The notes below the pieces were generated by a model. The model saw only the letters and a program-made list of their open reading frames with translations, did no database searches and had not been told where the DNA came from. This document shows positions 28,786-37,729 of a stretch of 64,000 nt of DNA, piece by piece; the first letter of the stretch is position 1; the number at the start of each line of letters is the position of its first letter. Position numbers and translations under genes: made by a program. Location: contig JAHFQJ010000003.1 of the NCBI GenBank assembly GCA_023266335.1, positions 93,625 through 157,624 on the forward strand, in the 5' to 3' direction. The DNA is from Burkholderiaceae bacterium. GTDB lineage: Bacteria; Pseudomonadota; Gammaproteobacteria; Burkholderiales; Burkholderiaceae.

Positions 28786-28873
28786 TATACTAATCGGATT
28801 TCAATTTGCGAACTTTGTTGCTGTCGTAATTTATTCCTGCTGCCTCGCCGTAAAATGAACTGAAATTAGCATA
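28786..28873 (-). repeat. Dispersed about 88-bp inverted-repeat element, copy 4 (reverse orientation)
   Basis: Read on the minus strand it starts at TATGCTAAT (28873 end), runs through AGTTCATTTTACGGCGAGGC and ends AAAGTTCGCAAATTGAAAT, then CCGATTAGTATA at 28786. It matches copy 5 almost base for base in the right half. It is in inverted orientation to copy 5, which lies 105 bp away, between the receptor gene and mpl. Confidence 0.72.
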
Positions 28874-28978
28874 TTCATCTTAATCCGATTTTTATAGGAA
28901 TTAGCATTAAATTCAAACAAAGAATGTAATATATTTTATTTATATATTATAAGTAACATAACCTAATTTTCTAAGCCA

Positions 28979-29065
28979 GATAAAATTGTAGTTCATTTTG
29001 TGATAAAACGGCAAGAATAAATTACGACAGCAACAAAGTTCGCAAATTGAAATCCGATTAGTATA
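28979..29065 (+). repeat. Dispersed about 88-bp inverted-repeat element, copy 5
   Basis: GTAGTTCATTTTGTGA near the left, GGCAAGAATAAATTACGAC in the centre, and AAAGTTCGCAAATTGAAAT plus CCGATTAGTATA at the right end (to 29065). The extreme left TATACTAAT is eroded. With copy 4 it makes an inverted pair filling most of the 407-bp gap 28720-29126. The rest of that gap holds the operator candidate and AT-rich DNA. Confidence 0.7.
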
Positions 29066-29126
29066 TAACACATAATTAACTAAGTATTATATAATATTCA
29101 ATATAGTATAAAATCAGGCAAATTAT

Positions 29127-30506
29127 ATGCATATTCATATTCTTGGTATTTGCGGAACATTTATGGGAAGTCTAGCTGTTTTAGCTAAACAAGCTGGGCA
29201 TAAAGTTACAGGATGCGATCAAAATGTTTATCCGCCAATGAGTACTCAATTACAAAACCAAGGTATAGAATTAATTAGCGGATTTGGTAAAGAGCAGATT
29301 AATTTAAAACCGGATTTATTTATCATAGGCAATGTAATCAGCCGCGGAAACGAGCTGATGGAGGAAATATTAAATCAAGGCTTGCCGTATATTTCAGGTC
29401 CACAATGGCTGGGTGAAAATATTCTGCGTAATAAATGGGTATTGGCAATAGCTGGCACACACGGAAAAACAACAACAACAACAATGCTTGCCTGGATATT
29501 AGAATATGCTAAACTTAATCCAAGCTATTTAATCGGCGGCGTTCCATTAAATTTTGAGGCTTCCGCACGTCTTACAGATAGTAAATATTTTGTAATTGAA
29601 GCTGATGAATATGATACAGCATTTTTTGATAAACGCAGCAAATTTATACATTACCGCCCTCGTACTACAATTTTAAATAATTTAGAATTTGATCATGCAG
29701 ATATTTTTGATAATGTGGAAGATATTCAAAAACAATTTCATCATTTAATACGTACTATTCCTGCTAATGGAGAAATCATAGTTAATCATGATGCGCATAA
29801 TTTATTAAAAACCTTAGAATATGGATCATGGTCACACGTAAGTTATTTCAGTGAAGATATTGATAAGAGTAATTGGGCATTAAAGACAGATGAAAATATA
29901 TCAAATCATTTTGAAGTTTATTATAACCAAAAATTACAGAGTAAAGTGATTTGGGATATTATCGGAAAGCATAATCAATATAATGGTTTAGCTGCAATAT
30001 CAGCTGCCAAACATATCGGCATAGACATACAAACCAGTATTGAGGCATTAAATAATTTTTCAGGCATAAAGCGCCGTATGGAAATTAAAGGTGAAATAGA
30101 CGGAATTATTATATATGATGATTTTGCCCATCACCCAACTGCTATACAAGCTACGCTTGACGGATTACGCAAAAAAGTAGGAAATGAGCCAATTATTGCC
30201 GTACTAGAACCTCGTTCAAATACTATGAAACTGGGAGCAGTTAAAGATGCAATTCCAGAAAGCTTGAGTAATGCTGATTATAATTTTATTTATACTGATT
30301 TGAGTAGCATAAGATGGGACGTAAAACAAGTTTTTGCTAATATAGAAAATAATACAGAAATATATGATGACATAAATGTACTAATTCAAAAAATTAAATT
30401 AAAAGCATGCCATATGCAAGGAAACAGCTGCAGTAAAAAATGTCATGTTGTAGTTATGAGTAATGGCGGCTTTGAGGGAATTCATCAAAAATTACTAGAA
30501 GCTTAA
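29127..30506 (+). CDS. mpl: UDP-MurNAc:L-Ala-gamma-D-Glu-meso-DAP ligase
   Basis: Mpl reattaches the tripeptide released by cell-wall turnover to UDP-MurNAc, in peptidoglycan recycling. The 459-aa Mur-ligase-family protein starts MHIHILGICGTFMGSLAVLA and has TGCDQNVYPPMSTQL, the ATP loop AIAGTHGKTTTTTM near residue 110, EADEYDTAFFDKRSKF near 158 and DDFAHHPTAI near 333. These features separate Mpl from MurC. Its presence fits a Gram-negative wall with DAP. A TATAAT lies about 40 bp upstream of the start. Confidence 0.95.
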   Translation: MHIHILGICGTFMGSLAVLAKQAGHKVTGCDQNVYPPMSTQLQNQGIELISGFGKEQINLKPDLFIIGNVISRGNELMEEILNQGLPYISGPQWLGENILRNKWVLAIAGTHGKTTTTTMLAWILEYAKLNPSYLIGGVPLNFEASARLTDSKYFVIEADEYDTAFFDKRSKFIHYRPRTTILNNLEFDHADIFDNVEDIQKQFHHLIRTIPANGEIIVNHDAHNLLKTLEYGSWSHVSYFSEDIDKSNWALKTDENISNHFEVYYNQKLQSKVIWDIIGKHNQYNGLAAISAAKHIGIDIQTSIEALNNFSGIKRRMEIKGEIDGIIIYDDFAHHPTAIQATLDGLRKKVGNEPIIAVLEPRSNTMKLGAVKDAIPESLSNADYNFIYTDLSSIRWDVKQVFANIENNTEIYDDINVLIQKIKLKACHMQGNSCSKKCHVVVMSNGGFEGIHQKLLEA

Positions 30507-30606
30507 AAATTTGCCTGAATTTTGAGATGACCCCTTATACAGAATAAGAGGATGACGGTCTATAATTGTCTCGCATTTATATAGGCTATTTGAGACAAGT
30601 ATATTT

Positions 30607-31665
30607 TTACTTATCTTTTAAATATACATTATTATCACCTCCACAGCTAAAGCAATAATTTACAAATGCATTTTCCCGCATATTACAGCATTTACAATAA
30701 TTAAATAATCCAATTCCGCAGTGCTGGCAGAAATCTCCATTTAATAAATTTGAAAAGCTTCTTTCACAGCTTGGGCAAATGTTTTTATTCATTCTATCTA
30801 AAGCTAAATCATAACTTAAGTCTTTTTTACGCTCCTGCTCGGGTAATTTTTCCGTTAGTTTTTGTTTTTCCAGATACTCATTTAGAGCTTTAATAATATA
30901 CTTACCAGCAAAAAATGTAATAATGATTCCAACAACATAGCGCACAAAACCGCCATAACTTGGTAAATACGGCACTAACTCTACAAAAAATGTAAATAAT
31001 GCAAAAATAATAAAACCCCACACAAACGACCAATATGTAGTTTTACGCTTTTTAACAAATAGCCACACACCAAGGGCTAGTAAGGGTAATGTTAATAATA
31101 GTCGGTATATAAACACTCTTAATAATTGATTTTCATTAGCTAATTTTAATTTTATTTTTGCCTGCTTTTCAATTGTATAAATTTGTGCTTGAGCTCGACT
31201 ATTCTCTTGATTAATTAATAATATATTTTTTGCCTGCTCTTCAATTATGCTTTTTGCCTCCCGCTGTTTTTTCTTTAATTCATTTAATTTATTTGTTCTT
31301 TCAATCAAATCTTTATCATAATTTGCATATTTTGTAGTACGGTTAGTTGCTAACCAATTTTGATAGGTTTGGTATTCAGAATTATAATTTTCAGCAGAAG
31401 CATTTACATTTAATCTTTGTTTATCAACTTCATCTGAAATGCTTCGAATAATTTTTTCATTCTTTTTTATTTGAATTTCAAGTGAATTTTTAATATGCCT
31501 ATCACTATTTTCTATAAAATGATCAATTGTATAGGATTGTTCTACTTTAGGTAAATTACTGACTAATGTAGAACCTAAACCTATTAAAAATCCGGCAAAT
31601 ACAAAGGCAATTAACCATAAGCCACGGTTAAACCATTTCTCCGACACACGTAATGATTTATTCAT
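30607..31665 (-). CDS. Membrane protein with coiled coil and C-terminal double zinc ribbon
   Basis: The 352-aa product has a TM helix at about 14-34, then a predicted periplasmic or extracytoplasmic coiled-coil segment at 45-175 (SLEIQIKKNEKIIRSISDEVDKQ, NKLNELKKKQREAKSIIEEQ). Three closely spaced hydrophobic helices follow at about 183-262. A cytoplasmic tail has two Cys-pair ribbons, CPSCERSF...CQHCG and CKCCNMRE...CFSCG, at about 297-345. I cannot name a function. The layout suggests an envelope protein with a zinc-stabilised cytoplasmic domain. It stands alone, between mpl (convergent) and the carB relic. Confidence 0.8.
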   Translation of the reverse strand: MNKSLRVSEKWFNRGLWLIAFVFAGFLIGLGSTLVSNLPKVEQSYTIDHFIENSDRHIKNSLEIQIKKNEKIIRSISDEVDKQRLNVNASAENYNSEYQTYQNWLATNRTTKYANYDKDLIERTNKLNELKKKQREAKSIIEEQAKNILLINQENSRAQAQIYTIEKQAKIKLKLANENQLLRVFIYRLLLTLPLLALGVWLFVKKRKTTYWSFVWGFIIFALFTFFVELVPYLPSYGGFVRYVVGIIITFFAGKYIIKALNEYLEKQKLTEKLPEQERKKDLSYDLALDRMNKNICPSCERSFSNLLNGDFCQHCGIGLFNYCKCCNMRENAFVNYCFSCGGDNNVYLKDK

Positions 31666-31750
31666 AATATTTATATTATTCTTAATAACTATATCAAGAG
31701 TATACTATGATTAAATTTTTATACAAATATTGCTTGCTACTAATATGATA

Positions 31751-32088
31751 TTAAACTAATTGGGCATGTAAATCCTGCAAAGCATATACTTCTAAATCAT
31801 GCATATGTTTTAAGCCTTCAATAGCAGCTTGCCCGCCTGAAAAGGTAGTATAGTAACTAATATTATTTGCAATAGCACTGGTGCGGATTGAGCGGGAATC
31901 TGCAATAGCTGAATGAGTTTCATCAACAGTTGTGATTATTAGTGCAATTTCCTGATTTTATAATCTTGTCTACAACTATCTCTGGTAGTTGAGATGGTAT
32001 TTTTTCAAAACGTGCTACTTTACTTTTTAGCGTAACTGTTTCCAGTATATTTAAGTTTGCATTTTTAGATAGTTGATCAAGATTCATA
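31751..32088 (-). pseudogene. carB: Carbamoyl-phosphate synthase large subunit, 3' relic
   Basis: Minus-strand translation of 31957-31751 reads EIALIITTVDETHSAIADS, then RSIRTSAIANN, and ends HMHDLEVYALQDLHAQLV before a stop. This is the C-terminal end of the CarB MGS-like regulatory domain. Just upstream, in a different frame, RFEKIPSQLPEIVVDKI followed by IKSG fits the preceding VNKVxEGRPHIVDxIKNG segment, so a frameshift lies near 31955. Everything 5' of about 32088 is gone. A live carB is over 1000 codons, so this is a decayed 3' end. No carA is nearby. Confidence 0.8.
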
Positions 32089-32209
32089 ATTATAAATAAT
32101 ATTTTTACTACATTTTTTATTATAGTAAAAACGCAATTATTTATTTGCAAAAATATATTTATGATGAATTTAAACAACAACCAGCATAGGCATATTTATG
32201 TATTTGATT

Positions 32210-33103
32210 TTACATCAAAATTTGTTGTTTAGATTTAATAAATTCTAAAAACTCTTCTCCGCATTCATGATGCTGTAAGGCTAGGTCAAAAGTTGCTTTT
32301 AAATATCCTATTTTGCTCCCGCAATCGTATCTAATTCCATCATAAGCATATGCTAACACTTGCTCTTCTGTAAGTAAATTTGCAATTGCATCAGTCAATT
32401 GTATTTCTCCGCCGGCACCTGCCTTAATCTGCTTAATATGCTCAAAAATACGTGGTGTCATAATATATCTTCCAACAACACCTAAATTTGACGGGGCGTT
32501 TTCTGGATCAGGTTTTTCAACAATACCAGATATTTTTACTAATGCATCTTCCCAAAGTTTACCTGCAATAACTCCATAAGATTTACTCTGACTAGCTTCT
32601 ATTTTTTCAACACCTATTACACTACAGCAGTAATGATAGTAAATATCTATCATTTGCTGCATTACAGGGGGCTGACCCACCAGTAAATCATCAGCTAAAA
32701 ATATGGCAAACGGCTCATTACCAATTAATTTTTCCGCACACAAAATTGCATGACCTAACCCTAATGCTTCAGGCTGCCTAACGTAAAAACAATCTACATG
32801 GGGAGGCTTTATTGACTGAACCAGCTTTAATAAATCCGTTTTATTTTTAGCCGCTAACTCTGCCTCTAATTCGTATGCTTTATCAAAATGATCTTCAATA
32901 GCCCTTTTATTTCTTCCAGTTACAAAAATAAGTTCAGTTATTCCAGCTGAAATTGCTTCTTCAACTGCATATTGAATTAGCGGTTTATCAACTACAGTCA
33001 GCATTTCTTTAGGGCTGGCTTTTGTTGCAGGTAAAAAACGTGTGCCAAGACCAGCTACTGGAAATACGGCTTTAGAGATTTTTTTTTGATTATTATTTTG
33101 CAT
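32210..33103 (-). CDS. galU: UTP-glucose-1-phosphate uridylyltransferase
   Basis: GalU makes UDP-glucose for surface polysaccharides and LPS core. The protein has KAVFPVAGLGTRFLPATKASPKEMLTVVDKP at its start, IQYAVEEAISAGI, FAIFLADDLLVGQPPVMQQ near residue 130, GIVEKPDPENAPSNLGVVGRYI near 190 and GEIQLTDAI near 225. I use the ATG at 33101-33103 (297 aa), which matches the family. A TTG at 33163 would add an implausible hydrophobic 20 residues. It sits between the carB relic and suhB on the same strand. Confidence 0.93.
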   Translation of the reverse strand: MQNNNQKKISKAVFPVAGLGTRFLPATKASPKEMLTVVDKPLIQYAVEEAISAGITELIFVTGRNKRAIEDHFDKAYELEAELAAKNKTDLLKLVQSIKPPHVDCFYVRQPEALGLGHAILCAEKLIGNEPFAIFLADDLLVGQPPVMQQMIDIYYHYCCSVIGVEKIEASQSKSYGVIAGKLWEDALVKISGIVEKPDPENAPSNLGVVGRYIMTPRIFEHIKQIKAGAGGEIQLTDAIANLLTEEQVLAYAYDGIRYDCGSKIGYLKATFDLALQHHECGEEFLEFIKSKQQILM

Positions 33104-33247
33104 AATACTTGTTATATTTTTTAGTTCAGATATTAGTAATACTAAAAACCATACTTTTCTCAACTCAATTAGATTTACAGTAAGCTAGATATAAATGCAA
33201 ATCTAATTATTAGGAATATATTAGATATTCTTTTGTATAAACTCTAT

Positions 33248-34078
33248 TTATGATTTATGATAAATATTTAGATTGGATACCAAGCCAGCAAATATTCTGC
33301 TGTTTGCAGCTAAAAGTTGTTTATTTGCAATAATTTCAGTATCATTGCCGCTGTCGCCATTAAAGTTGCCGATTAATCCGCCGGATTCTTTAACTAAAAG
33401 CATGCCTGCGGCAATATCCCACGGGTATAAATTTTTATCAAAAAATGCATCAAAGCGTCCGCATGCTACGTAAGCTAAATCTAGCACAATTGAACCAGTT
33501 CTGCGCACGCCGGCTGCAGCTTGTGTTATATCTAAGTATAATTGAATATCTTTTTGCTCGTTTATGTTTCTTTTATGTATAAATGAAGTTGCAACTAATG
33601 CATCAGATAACTTGGCACGGGAATTAACACGCATGCGTCTATTATTTAAATATGCTCCGCGACCTTTGCTTGCTGTAAATAATTCATCTGTATTCGGATT
33701 ATAAATAACCGCATGTTCCAAGGTATTTCCCTTGGCAACTGCAATTGATATAGCATAATAGTCAAATCCATGAATAAAATTGCTTGTTCCATCAATCGGA
33801 TCTATATACCAAGTATATTCTTTATTTAAATCAATATTAGAATAATGATTTTCTTCTGCAATAAATTGGTGCTGTGGATATACATTCATCAAAATCTCAA
33901 GAATTTCAGCTTGTACAGTGTTATCAATTTCACTAACAAGAGAACCATCATTTTTTCTAGAACTTGCTACGCTTGCTATATCAAGACTTGCTTTGCTGAT
34001 TAGGCTTCCTGCTCTTCTAACTGCTTTTATAGCAGTATTTAGCATAGGGTGTGTATTATTATGTAATGTATTATTCAT
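33248..34078 (-). CDS. suhB: Inositol monophosphatase family protein SuhB
   Basis: SuhB is a Mg-dependent inositol-1-phosphatase and also part of the rRNA antitermination complex in enterobacteria. The 276-aa protein has FIAEENH near residue 76, the metal-binding DPIDGTSNFIHG near 93-104, RRTGSIVLDLAYVACGRFD near 190 and WDIAAGMLLVKESGG near 220. The common family start (HPMLNTAIKAVRRAG) suggests that the second methionine at residue 12 could also be used. Normal length. Divergent from recR across about 120 bp. Confidence 0.92.
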   Translation of the reverse strand: MNNTLHNNTHPMLNTAIKAVRRAGSLISKASLDIASVASSRKNDGSLVSEIDNTVQAEILEILMNVYPQHQFIAEENHYSNIDLNKEYTWYIDPIDGTSNFIHGFDYYAISIAVAKGNTLEHAVIYNPNTDELFTASKGRGAYLNNRRMRVNSRAKLSDALVATSFIHKRNINEQKDIQLYLDITQAAAGVRRTGSIVLDLAYVACGRFDAFFDKNLYPWDIAAGMLLVKESGGLIGNFNGDSGNDTEIIANKQLLAANSRIFAGLVSNLNIYHKS

Positions 34079-34201
34079 AGCAAATCCGTAATTTTATACA
34101 TTTATTTTATAAAAAATGTAATTGAGTAAGTTTATTAAGAGCATTATAATGAGATTATATCATAATATTGCTATGTATAGCTAAACATAAGTGTATATAA
34201 T

Positions 34202-34798
34202 ATGTCCGAATTAAATATAGTTGAACAATTAATAAATGCATTAAGAATTTTACCCGGAGTTGGACCTCGTTCAGCAACGCGTATGGCTTATCATTTATTA
34301 CATAATAATATAGAAAAAGCCAAGAATTTAGCTGAAGTTTTACTTTATAGTCTGCAGAATATTAAAAATTGCCAAGAGTGTAATACTTTATGTGAAGATA
34401 ATATATGTCATATTTGCTTGAATCAGCGTAGAGATAATTCAAAGCTGTGTATTGTGGAGATGCCCATAGACTTGCATATGCTGGAGCAAACCCAAAGCTA
34501 TCATGGAAAATATTTTGTTTTAATGGGCAAATTATCTCCATTAGATGGAATTGGTCCGCAAGATATTGCATTTGAAAAAATGTTATCAAGAGCAGTTCAG
34601 GAAGAAATTAAAGAAGTAATTTTAGCTACCGGATTTACTACAGAAGGCGAAACTACAGCTTATTATATTGCTGAGATTTTACACAAAAAAGGAGTAAACG
34701 TCTCAAGATTAGCCCGTGGTGTTCCGGCAGGAAGTGATTTAGAATACGTAGATGTCAATACAATTGCAAGGGCATTAGTTGATAGAAAAAGTATATAA
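34202..34798 (+). CDS. recR: Recombination protein RecR
   Basis: RecR acts with RecO and RecF in loading RecA at gaps. The 198-aa protein has the helix-hairpin-helix LRILPGVGPRSATRMAYHLL near residues 14-33 and the C4 zinc finger CQECNTLCEDNICHIC near 57-72. The TOPRIM domain follows, with LCIVEMPIDLHMLEQT, LDGIGPQD and ATGFTTEGETTAYY. Normal length. The usual neighbours dnaX and ybaB are not present. It ends 2 bp before the convergent 681-aa gene. Confidence 0.95.
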   Translation: MSELNIVEQLINALRILPGVGPRSATRMAYHLLHNNIEKAKNLAEVLLYSLQNIKNCQECNTLCEDNICHICLNQRRDNSKLCIVEMPIDLHMLEQTQSYHGKYFVLMGKLSPLDGIGPQDIAFEKMLSRAVQEEIKEVILATGFTTEGETTAYYIAEILHKKGVNVSRLARGVPAGSDLEYVDVNTIARALVDRKSI

Positions 34799-34800
34799 TG

Positions 34801-36846
34801 CTATATTTTACCGCGGTTTAATATAAATACGTCATGAGGTATGGAATACGCAGCCTTTGTGCTCACCCAGCTTGCTTTAGCAAGATTTTTATACCTGTTA
34901 GTAATAGGATTAAACTGATTTGACTGCGGGGAATAATCTATAACAGGAATGCTTAATTTTTGTATTTGATTTATTTTACTATCAAAAATTTCAAAATTTA
35001 ATGCAGTTATAATTTTTCTACCTTGAGAATTAATTGCATAATCTATATCTATCAGCTTAGCTTTTATATGATTAATATGCTTACTACTTTTAATATTTTT
35101 AGATAAATGAGGTGCATTTTGTAGATAATAATTTACATCTAAATCTAATTGAGACGAGGATAGTTTTTTTGTTTTTATTTCACCTAAATCAAGTTCAAAT
35201 ATTTTTTTAGTTTCCTTTCTTTTTGAGCTACTGAGAGAACGCACTGCGGCCGCAGAAAATCCGGCAGATGTTTTGCCCGCAGTAAAAATTCCATTACCTG
35301 CATTTTGATTTATCTCATGCAAAGGGCTATAATAAGCTGTTTCTCCCACTGCATTTAGGGCAGTAGAGATATTGCTTGTGCCAAAGTTTTTAGCTGCTTG
35401 CCCATACCAGTTATTAGTGGCATGCTGCGATGCTCTAACTGCTTTGCAGTTTAAATAAAATTTGCTATTTAAGCATTTGCCAATTATTCCATCTGAATTA
35501 AGTTCTGTCAGTCTATTTTCTTCAAATAAATAAATTTCTTTAACTAAGGTTTCTAATTCACCAATATTTTTATGATTTAATGAAATTTTATCATCAATTA
35601 ATCCATTTATATCTTTAGTTAATAAAGAGGCTTCATGCGTATATATTTCTTTTATCATTCCTTTTAAAATATCATTTGAATTTATCCAGCTTTTCCTTAC
35701 TTTATCCGGATCAATGATATTGGATATTTTATCTAAGTCTTGCTCTATTTGTTTTTTATCTAATTTTTTATTGATTATATTTGCAGCAATTGCATCTATT
35801 TCATTAAGTATTTTGTCTATTTTTTGAGCTGAAATATTAGCATAAAAAAAATTAGTGCGTTTCAAATTAAGCCAGATTGTATAATTATTTTGCACATCAG
35901 TATCTATACCGCAAGCTAAGGCATAAATGAAATGACCTACTCCCATAATTATCCCATTGGCAGCAAGACTAATTCCTCCGCTACTTATAATCAGCCCGAT
36001 TATAGCTCCTAATGTTCCTATTCTTGCTGCACTGCGCCAATTTCCTTTAAGCGCATACTTAAGATTATCATTCTGAAGATTTACATTTTTTTTTAATAAA
36101 ATTTTTCTATTATTTATTTTTTGTTTTAATTTATCTATTTCTTGAATTGATCTATTTTTTTGATATTGTTTTAGTAATTTTTCTAATTTTTTAATTTGAT
36201 AGTGTTCATTGATAAGTTCATGGTATGGAGGAGCATTCTTGCATACAGATGGAAATATAGGGATACCTTCACTATATAAGCCCATAGTTACAGAGGCTGG
36301 TATGTCTAAATATTTTGCACCCCAGCTTGGTGATATAAACCCGCTAAATACTAGTTTTCCAATAGTAAGGGCTAGGGAGCGGAAACCAGATATATTAATA
36401 TTTTTTATGCCTGAAAAACTCCAAATTGAAAACCCTAAAAAAGCATTTTTCCATCTTAGATTAGCTTGATTAACATTTAAACTACTGTAATAAGAATCTA
36501 TACTATTTTTTTTATGCTTATAGTGTCCAAGCGAAAATCGATGATACTGGCGTGCAATTTTTGCATGTGATATTGCCTTTCCAAATTGATAAGTATCTAC
36601 ATACTGAGGCTGTTCAAAATTTGTCTTAAGATTTTCCATCTTAATATTAAATTTTTTTTCTTTACTTAATTTAGCTAAGTCTTTCTCAGAATAATTTATT
36701 TGGTATGGAGGCAACGGCAAATATGCTTTATTTGTAACTAAGCTTGCATTTTGAAAACAATTTACCCTATTTTTTTTTAGAAAAATATCTGAATAATTTA
36801 TATTTTTTGAATTATTTTTAAAATAATTGAGAAAAGAATGTCGCAC
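34801..36846 (-). CDS. Uncharacterised 681-aa protein with central hydrophobic region
   Basis: I do not recognise this family. The start is a GTG at 36844-36846 without a Shine-Dalgarno, and the next methionine is near residue 70, so the N-terminus is uncertain. Seen in the sequence: a moderately hydrophobic stretch at about 130-175, a K-rich coiled coil at about 210-258 (KKLEKLLKQYQKNRSIQEIDKLKQ), a strongly hydrophobic glycine-rich segment at about 276-312 (GTLGAIIGLIISSGGISLAA), and more helices to 440. A G/A/S-rich zone lies at about 470-530 and a mixed beta tail ends IPHDVFILNRGKI. No signal peptide. The build (soluble flanks around an Ala/Gly-rich hydrophobic hairpin) resembles secreted effectors or translocators of intracellular bacteria, which is only an analogy. 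Confidence 0.72.
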   Translation of the reverse strand: MRHSFLNYFKNNSKNINYSDIFLKKNRVNCFQNASLVTNKAYLPLPPYQINYSEKDLAKLSKEKKFNIKMENLKTNFEQPQYVDTYQFGKAISHAKIARQYHRFSLGHYKHKKNSIDSYYSSLNVNQANLRWKNAFLGFSIWSFSGIKNINISGFRSLALTIGKLVFSGFISPSWGAKYLDIPASVTMGLYSEGIPIFPSVCKNAPPYHELINEHYQIKKLEKLLKQYQKNRSIQEIDKLKQKINNRKILLKKNVNLQNDNLKYALKGNWRSAARIGTLGAIIGLIISSGGISLAANGIIMGVGHFIYALACGIDTDVQNNYTIWLNLKRTNFFYANISAQKIDKILNEIDAIAANIINKKLDKKQIEQDLDKISNIIDPDKVRKSWINSNDILKGMIKEIYTHEASLLTKDINGLIDDKISLNHKNIGELETLVKEIYLFEENRLTELNSDGIIGKCLNSKFYLNCKAVRASQHATNNWYGQAAKNFGTSNISTALNAVGETAYYSPLHEINQNAGNGIFTAGKTSAGFSAAAVRSLSSSKRKETKKIFELDLGEIKTKKLSSSQLDLDVNYYLQNAPHLSKNIKSSKHINHIKAKLIDIDYAINSQGRKIITALNFEIFDSKINQIQKLSIPVIDYSPQSNQFNPITNRYKNLAKASWVSTKAAYSIPHDVFILNRGKI

Positions 36847-36915
36847 TATATAAAAATATTAAGTTTTATGAATTAAAAATACATTACAAAAATATATGCG
36901 AAAATCTTGTAGATC

Positions 36916-36992
<77 letters not shown>

Positions 36993-37129
36993 TAACGTTT
37001 GTAATTCTAAACTTTCTCTGCTATTATGTCAAGAGCCTATTTTTAGGATTGTAACGACTTACAGTCAAAGTAATTTTAAGGCTAACATAACGGCACATTT
37101 AGCTATATTTAAAATTTAGGGAAAATAAA

Positions 37130-37729
37130 TTGAATAAAATAGATATGCAAACTATCTGTGGGGTTGATGAAGCAGGAAGAGGTCCATTAGCAGGTGCTGT
37201 GTTTGCGGCTGCATGCATATTACCGCAAAATTATGAATTGCCCCAAGGTCTTGGATTATATGATTCAAAAAAATTATCTGCTAAGAAAAGAGATATATTA
37301 TTTAACTGGTTAACTACCCATCCGGAAGTAATATACAGCATTGAAATAGCTACTGTGGAAGAAATTGATAAAATTAATATTTTACAAGCAAGCATGCTGG
37401 CAATGCAAAGAGCTATACATAATGTTTGTAAGATAAAAATTCCTGATTTAATACAAATAGACGGGAATAAATGTCCAGATATTGATTATGACATAAAGTG
37501 CGAAAGCATAATTAAGGGTGATAATTTAATCCGGCAAATATCAGCTGCTTCTATTTTGGCAAAGGTAGCTCGAGATAAATATATGTTAGATATGCATAAT
37601 ATATATCCGCAATATGAATTTAACAAACATATGGGCTACCCAACATCTGTCCATTTAAAGAAAATGCAGGAATATGGAATTAGTTCTATTCATCGAAAAT
37701 CATTTGCACCAGTTAAAGCCTTAATTTGA
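37130..37729 (+). CDS. rnhB: Ribonuclease HII
   Basis: RNase HII removes ribonucleotides misincorporated in DNA. The 199-aa protein has the catalytic GVDEAGRGPLAGAVFAAA motif near residues 9-26, DSKKLSAKKRD near 45, a third acidic site in IQIDGNKCP and ISAASILAKVARDKYM near 140. I take TTG at 37130 as start because AGGGAAA lies 6 bases upstream; the in-frame ATG at 37145 would be too far from it. The 3' end overlaps convergent mutM by 40 bp. lpxB, a common neighbour, is not here. Confidence 0.92.
   Translation: MNKIDMQTICGVDEAGRGPLAGAVFAAACILPQNYELPQGLGLYDSKKLSAKKRDILFNWLTTHPEVIYSIEIATVEEIDKINILQASMLAMQRAIHNVCKIKIPDLIQIDGNKCPDIDYDIKCESIIKGDNLIRQISAASILAKVARDKYMLDMHNIYPQYEFNKHMGYPTSVHLKKMQEYGISSIHRKSFAPVKALI

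Noticed and set aside
31923..32180. 85-codon open frame on the minus strand next to galU as a separate gene
   Set aside because: Its C-terminal half aligns with the CarB MGS domain just upstream of the frameshift, and its N-terminal half is hydrophobic AT-rich noise. It is better explained as part of the carB relic.
33104..33163. Upstream TTG start for galU
   Set aside because: It adds a hydrophobic 20-residue stretch absent from GalU; ATG at 33103 matches the family.
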